Positions 60,808 through 64,000 of a DNA stretch of 64,000 nucleotides are shown piece after piece. Within the stretch, counting starts at the first letter, position 1. Every line of letters starts with the position of its first letter. The translations under genes were made by a program, and so were the position numbers. Origin of the DNA: Thamnaconus septentrionalis. Lineage: Eukaryota; Chordata; Actinopteri; Tetraodontiformes; Monacanthidae. The stretch covers positions 24,924,944 through 24,988,943 of the forward strand of contig CM020502.1 in the NCBI GenBank assembly GCA_009823395.1, read 5' to 3'. The notes under the pieces are model-generated. The model was not told the DNA's origin. It worked only from the letters and a program-made list of their open reading frames with translations, and did no database searches.

Positions 60808-61208
60808 GCGAGAGCGCGTTCAACATTCAGCAAAACAGAAGAGGAGATCAGAATAGGGAGATCCTCATCGACCGGCCCAACCCCTCTGAGGAAAATGGTG
60901 TGTTGAGTGCTTGAAAGAAAGCACAAACAGATAAAGTGTTAGCACAGTAGGTAGTGACTCCAGCACATAGCCCTTGACCTCTGGGTCAAACTGGCTGATA
61001 TCACACACCATGAGAGCGGTGGCGCTCTTCAAAAGAAATGAATGAATGCAACACTTTGTTGCAGACACAAGTAGGACTGAAAAGTCAAGGGATCGAAGAA
61101 GGAGGACAGTTTTGGAATATTTACATATTTGAATGTGATTGAAGAGAAGGCGAGACTGCCCGGTTATTACTTCAGAGACTCGTCATCCTGTCTGAACGGC
61201 TGTGGGAC
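59595..61208. other. Gene-less stretch
   Basis: No gene is supported. GGCTATAAAAG at about 60479-60489 and GCTATAAAATATT at about 60520-60532 resemble TATA boxes, but no first exon follows. (CA)n is at 60779-60807. Short frames on both strands are unrecognised. Confidence 0.55.
60779..60807 (+). repeat. (CA)n microsatellite
   Basis: Uninterrupted CA dinucleotides. Confidence 0.95.
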
Positions 61209-61209
61209 T

Positions 61210-61300
61210 AAGGCCCCGTTTACACGGAGACGGCATTTATTGAAACCAACAATTGTCGGAAACGGACACTCGACAAGGCGAGACTTTCTAAAGCTCTGCA
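61210..61300 (+). mobile_element. hAT-like element end fragment
   Basis: AAGGCCCCGTTTACACGGAG starting near 61210 is the terminus type of abundant fish hAT-like elements and is related to the GGGCCGTTTACACG end of the element at 41171. No matching inverted end is visible downstream, so only one end is supported. The right boundary given is arbitrary. Confidence 0.45.
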
Positions 61301-62670
61301 TGGGAACCACCAGTGTCTCTGAAGACCGCGGTCACGGTCCCCTACCCACAGAAGGAATCAAAAATAACTGGAATTTACAACAGGGTTTTTACGCTTACAC
61401 TCACTTTCCTATTTTTTCTCTCTACCCCCAGTCAGGTGCCGGTTCAATTCAAATTCAATCTACTGAGAGAAAACAGCAACGGTTCTGTGGTAACGGCTCC
61501 CCCGAGACGGCCGAGAGGCCTCGCAGGAGAACTCGCTCTGCGCTTTCAATTAAATACAGCCAAGCGGAGCCGCGCGCCACTGCAGATTCCAAGCCATGAG
61601 CTACGGCACGGCAGCACCCTCGGCTCAGGTGGAGAGCCAGACCGTAATCAAGAGGCCGAGGCTCCGGCCGGAAAACACCAAAAAAAAAAAAAAAGACAGC
61701 AGGCTTTGGCGAGAGCTCTAGTCTGGGCGAGTGGAAATCAACGCGGCAACGGAGTTGATCACACGCTGCTACCACAGGTGCCGATGATGAGTCATACGTC
61801 CCGCAGCTCTTTGAGGAGGTCTGGTCTGTTCTGAGGTCAAGGCGGGTCGCGAGGTCAACAGCCGTGTTGCACAACAATCAAGATAAAGTTTTTGGCTTCT
61901 TTGCGCTTTTTTTCAGCTTTCACCACTGCACAGTCGCTACCATGATGATGATGATGATGATGATGATGATGTTGGGTGACGCTGACTTCTCAGGGCGGAT
62001 GACATAAGGCAACCGCCGCACTCAACTGTGACCTTGGTTAATAATTGTGTAATAATCATTCTCGGTCAGACCAGAGAAAAAAGGCACAAACTGAAGCGAC
62101 TGATTGCATAAGAGCCCTTGAAGTTTTGTGAGTGGGGATTTACTTCCTGCATGACAGTCAGAAGCGCTGGTTCAAAAACACACACCCACCCAAAAGGAGT
62201 GGGGGGGGGTGCTTTCAGTCGTGACAGAGGTGACGATGTGACTTGTGTCATCAGGTGCAGGATGTCAAGGAGGAAGTGGGCGGGAACCTGGAGAAAATCA
62301 TGACACATTGTCTGGCGAGCACTGGAGAGAGAGAGGGAGTGTGAGAGACAAATTTAGAGAGCGGCGGCTCTGAATCCATAACGGGTGGCGCACCAACAAG
62401 TTGCTGAGGGTGGCGGAAGCACCATGGCAACAGGAAGGGAGAGTGATAAAGAGACAGAGAGAGAGAGAGAGTGGGGCAGCGGTTCAAGGACGGCGGAGGA
62501 AAGGAAGTTCTCTTGGTGCGGAGGCGGCTACTTGTTGAGCCCTGTGCAAAAATCAAAATTTCTAATTTTCAGTACATATCCATGAATCGCCTGCATAAAC
62601 AATGAACAGGTGGAGATGGTTGATGAAGAAAGTGACTTGAGCGATGCCCAACTAAACCCAAATGTCAGGG
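61301..62670. other. Gene-less stretch
   Basis: Frames of 156 and 173 codons overlap at 61129-61834 in different phases, which suggests neither is real. An A-run lies at 61679-61695, (ATG)n at 61942-61971 and (GA)n at about 62453-62471. Confidence 0.55.
61942..61971 (+). repeat. (ATG)n trinucleotide microsatellite
   Basis: Ten uninterrupted ATG/GAT units. Confidence 0.95.
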
Positions 62671-63055
62671 GCAAGGCAAAGCCAGTTTATTTGTATAGCG
62701 CAATTCAACACGAGGTCATTCAAAGTGCTTTATAAACACTAAAAGCAGCCAAACAGTAATAAAATACAAAACAATAAAATAGTAGGATTTGAATCTACGA
62801 GTACGCTACAGTGAACAATAATGTTTTCAGCCCTGATTTAAAGATGCTAGTTTGAGCAGACCTCAGACCTTCAGGAAGTTTGTTCCACAGATGAGGAGCA
62901 TCAGAACTGAATGCTGCCTTACCTTGGGTCTTGTTTCTTGGAACACACAACAAAAGAGTTCGTCAGGAACTAGTAGATCAAACACATATTTTGGTCCAAG
63001 ACCATTCAGTGCTTTGGAGGCCAGCAGTGAGATTCCAAAATCTGTCCAACACAAA
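62671..63055. mobile_element. Dispersed fish retroelement fragment
   Basis: It opens with CAGTTTATTTGTATAGCGCA and CAAAGTGCTTTATAAACA, a hallmark of a very common fish repeat. It continues with GTTTGTTCCACAGATGAGGA and GAACTGAATGCTGCCTTACC and ends near CCAAAATCTGTCC. The order of these blocks matches the usual repeat. It is probably the 3' part of a non-LTR retrotransposon. The strand and family cannot be fixed by eye. Confidence 0.65.
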
Positions 63056-63568
63056 TGACAAGGCAACGGCTACCGCCAGGGCCGCGCAGTGACGAAAGCC
63101 AACGCACCCTCTTCTCCGCCGTCACCTATTGGAGAAACGGCTTGAAGAAACAGCACACAGAGAGAGTACAGGGGTGGGTGGGGGGCAGAGGAGGGGGGGC
63201 ATGGGAGCAGGGGAACGGCAGACGGGAGAAGGGAAAACAGAGGGCATCGCCGAGGAGGGAGCCAAAGCAAAGAGACGGCAGATAGAGATCGACGGAGCTG
63301 CAGATATGGGGCTGTTTGAAGAAGGCGCTCGCGAGGAGAGATATGAGTGGGGTGGTGGGTGGTGGAGAGTGGTGGTGGGGGGGCTGAGGGAGGCGGGATT
63401 GAGAGGGATTTGTAGGGATATAAGCCTGAGTATTCCCCATTTAGATACACACACACTTAAGAAGCAAATGGTGGGGGGTCATCATTGGGAAGATAGCGAG
63501 GCCTCGGCTCTGGAGGTGTTCACAAGCGCGGCTTCACTGTGTGTGTGTACCACGTTGCGAAAATGTGT
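63056..63568. other. Gene-less stretch, G-rich
   Basis: G/A-rich sequence produces overlapping frames on both strands. The 207-codon plus-strand frame (63129-63752) runs through the minisatellite, and half of its length is low complexity, so no gene is called. Confidence 0.55.
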
Positions 63569-63660
63569 GTTTGTGTTGCAGTGTGTGTTGCAGTGTGTGT
63601 TGCAGTGTGTGTTGCAGTGTGTGTTGCAGTGTGTGTTGCAGTGTGTGTTGCAGTGTGTGT
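63569..63660 (+). repeat. 12-bp minisatellite, GTGTGTGTTGCA
   Basis: Six perfect units occupy 63581-63652, preceded by one unit with a single mismatch (63569-63580) and followed by a partial unit. Because 12 is a multiple of three, all frames stay open, giving Cys-Val-Ala-Val or Cys-Asn-Thr-His repeats that are artefacts. Confidence 0.95.
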
Positions 63661-63772
63661 GTGCAGCGATGGAAATCCTTTCTTTTTTTTCTTCTGTTTT
63701 TCCTCCTCCTCCTCCAACCAACGCTGTGCCTAACACGATCAGCGCTCATTAAGAGCTCTCCAGAGCCCCACA

Positions 63773-63773
<1 letters not shown>

Positions 63774-63831
<58 letters not shown>
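63774..63831 (+). repeat. (CA)n microsatellite
   Basis: Twenty-nine uninterrupted CA units, followed nearby by an A-run at 63843-63857. Confidence 0.97.
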
Positions 63832-63836
<5 letters not shown>

Positions 63837-64000
63837 GCTTCCAAAAAAAAAAAAAAACCCGCAACCCGGCGAGCGCAGGCGCGGCTTCCTGCCTCCGAGC
63901 CGCTTTTGCACCATAAACAAACTGGCAGCGGCTCCGAGCTCTGGCAACGGTGCTCTGAAACATGCAATCCAAAGAAATGCCTGCCTGGGAGGAGAGAAAG

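Noticed and set aside
61129..61834. 156- and 173-codon frames as a gene
   Set aside because: They overlap in different phases on the same strand and start beside a transposon end. Neither shows a domain.
63569..63660. CRISPR-like array
   Set aside because: The repeats are contiguous 12-bp units with no spacers, and the DNA is vertebrate.
63129..63752. 207-codon frame as a gene
   Set aside because: Much of it is a G/A-rich tract and the 12-bp minisatellite translated into Cys-Val-Ala-Val repeats; the opposite strand is open too.

Overview
The window looks like a single stretch of teleost fish nuclear DNA with no protein-coding gene that can be recognised with confidence. Three things point to a bony fish: two non-autonomous Tc1/mariner-type elements whose ends resemble the CCAGTCAAAAGTTTGGACAC termini widespread in fish genomes; a fish-type dispersed repeat at about 62.67-63.05 kb plus LINE 3' tails ending in GATG/GATA repeats; and a high density of (CA)n, (GA)n, (CAG)n and (TA)n microsatellites. 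There is no operon-like packing, no array of large open frames and no phage, plasmid or bacterial signature. The species and locus cannot be named from the sequence alone.

Layout. 1-8.2 kb: non-coding, with simple repeats, an unexplained open frame behind an acceptor-like site (3593-3782) and a possible 34-nt microexon on the minus strand (7245-7278). 8.2-15 kb: a LINE 3' tail, a Tc1-type MITE (8526-8858), a second MITE family with clear inverted ends (11071-11551), a possible untranslated exon (10801-10883), CAG/CTG repeats and the longest open frame (13043-13780, inflated by repeats). 15-34 kb: mostly unique non-coding sequence with scattered POU-octamer and homeodomain-type motifs, a tRNA-Arg-like relic (29238-29310) and a G-quadruplex motif (30069-30090). 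34-41 kb: a Tc1-type MITE inserted in a microsatellite (34783-35160), then a CpG-dense interval with a TATA-like box (35450-36010), LINE tail and long simple repeats. 41-45 kb: a hAT-like element with inverted ends (41171-42084), a long polypyrimidine tract (43841-43924) and a truncated second copy of the 11-kb MITE (44826-45188). 45-64 kb: unique sequence with enhancer-like AT-rich blocks, CTCF-like motifs, a TE fragment near 55.8 kb, an open frame at 56788-57477, a hAT-like end at 61.2 kb, the fish dispersed repeat at 62.7 kb and a 12-bp minisatellite at 63.57-63.66 kb.

Interpretation. The most economical reading is intergenic or large-intron DNA, possibly near a developmental regulator. 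Supporting this, a hand count finds 15 perfect ATGCAAAT/ATTTGCAT octamers (about two expected by simple base arithmetic) and several AT-rich, non-repetitive islands. That is inference, since conservation cannot be seen in one sequence. No new molecular system was demonstrated. The best leads are the two-copy MITE family with a conserved palindromic centre, the hAT-like element, the octamer excess, the CpG-dense putative promoter and the small exon candidates.
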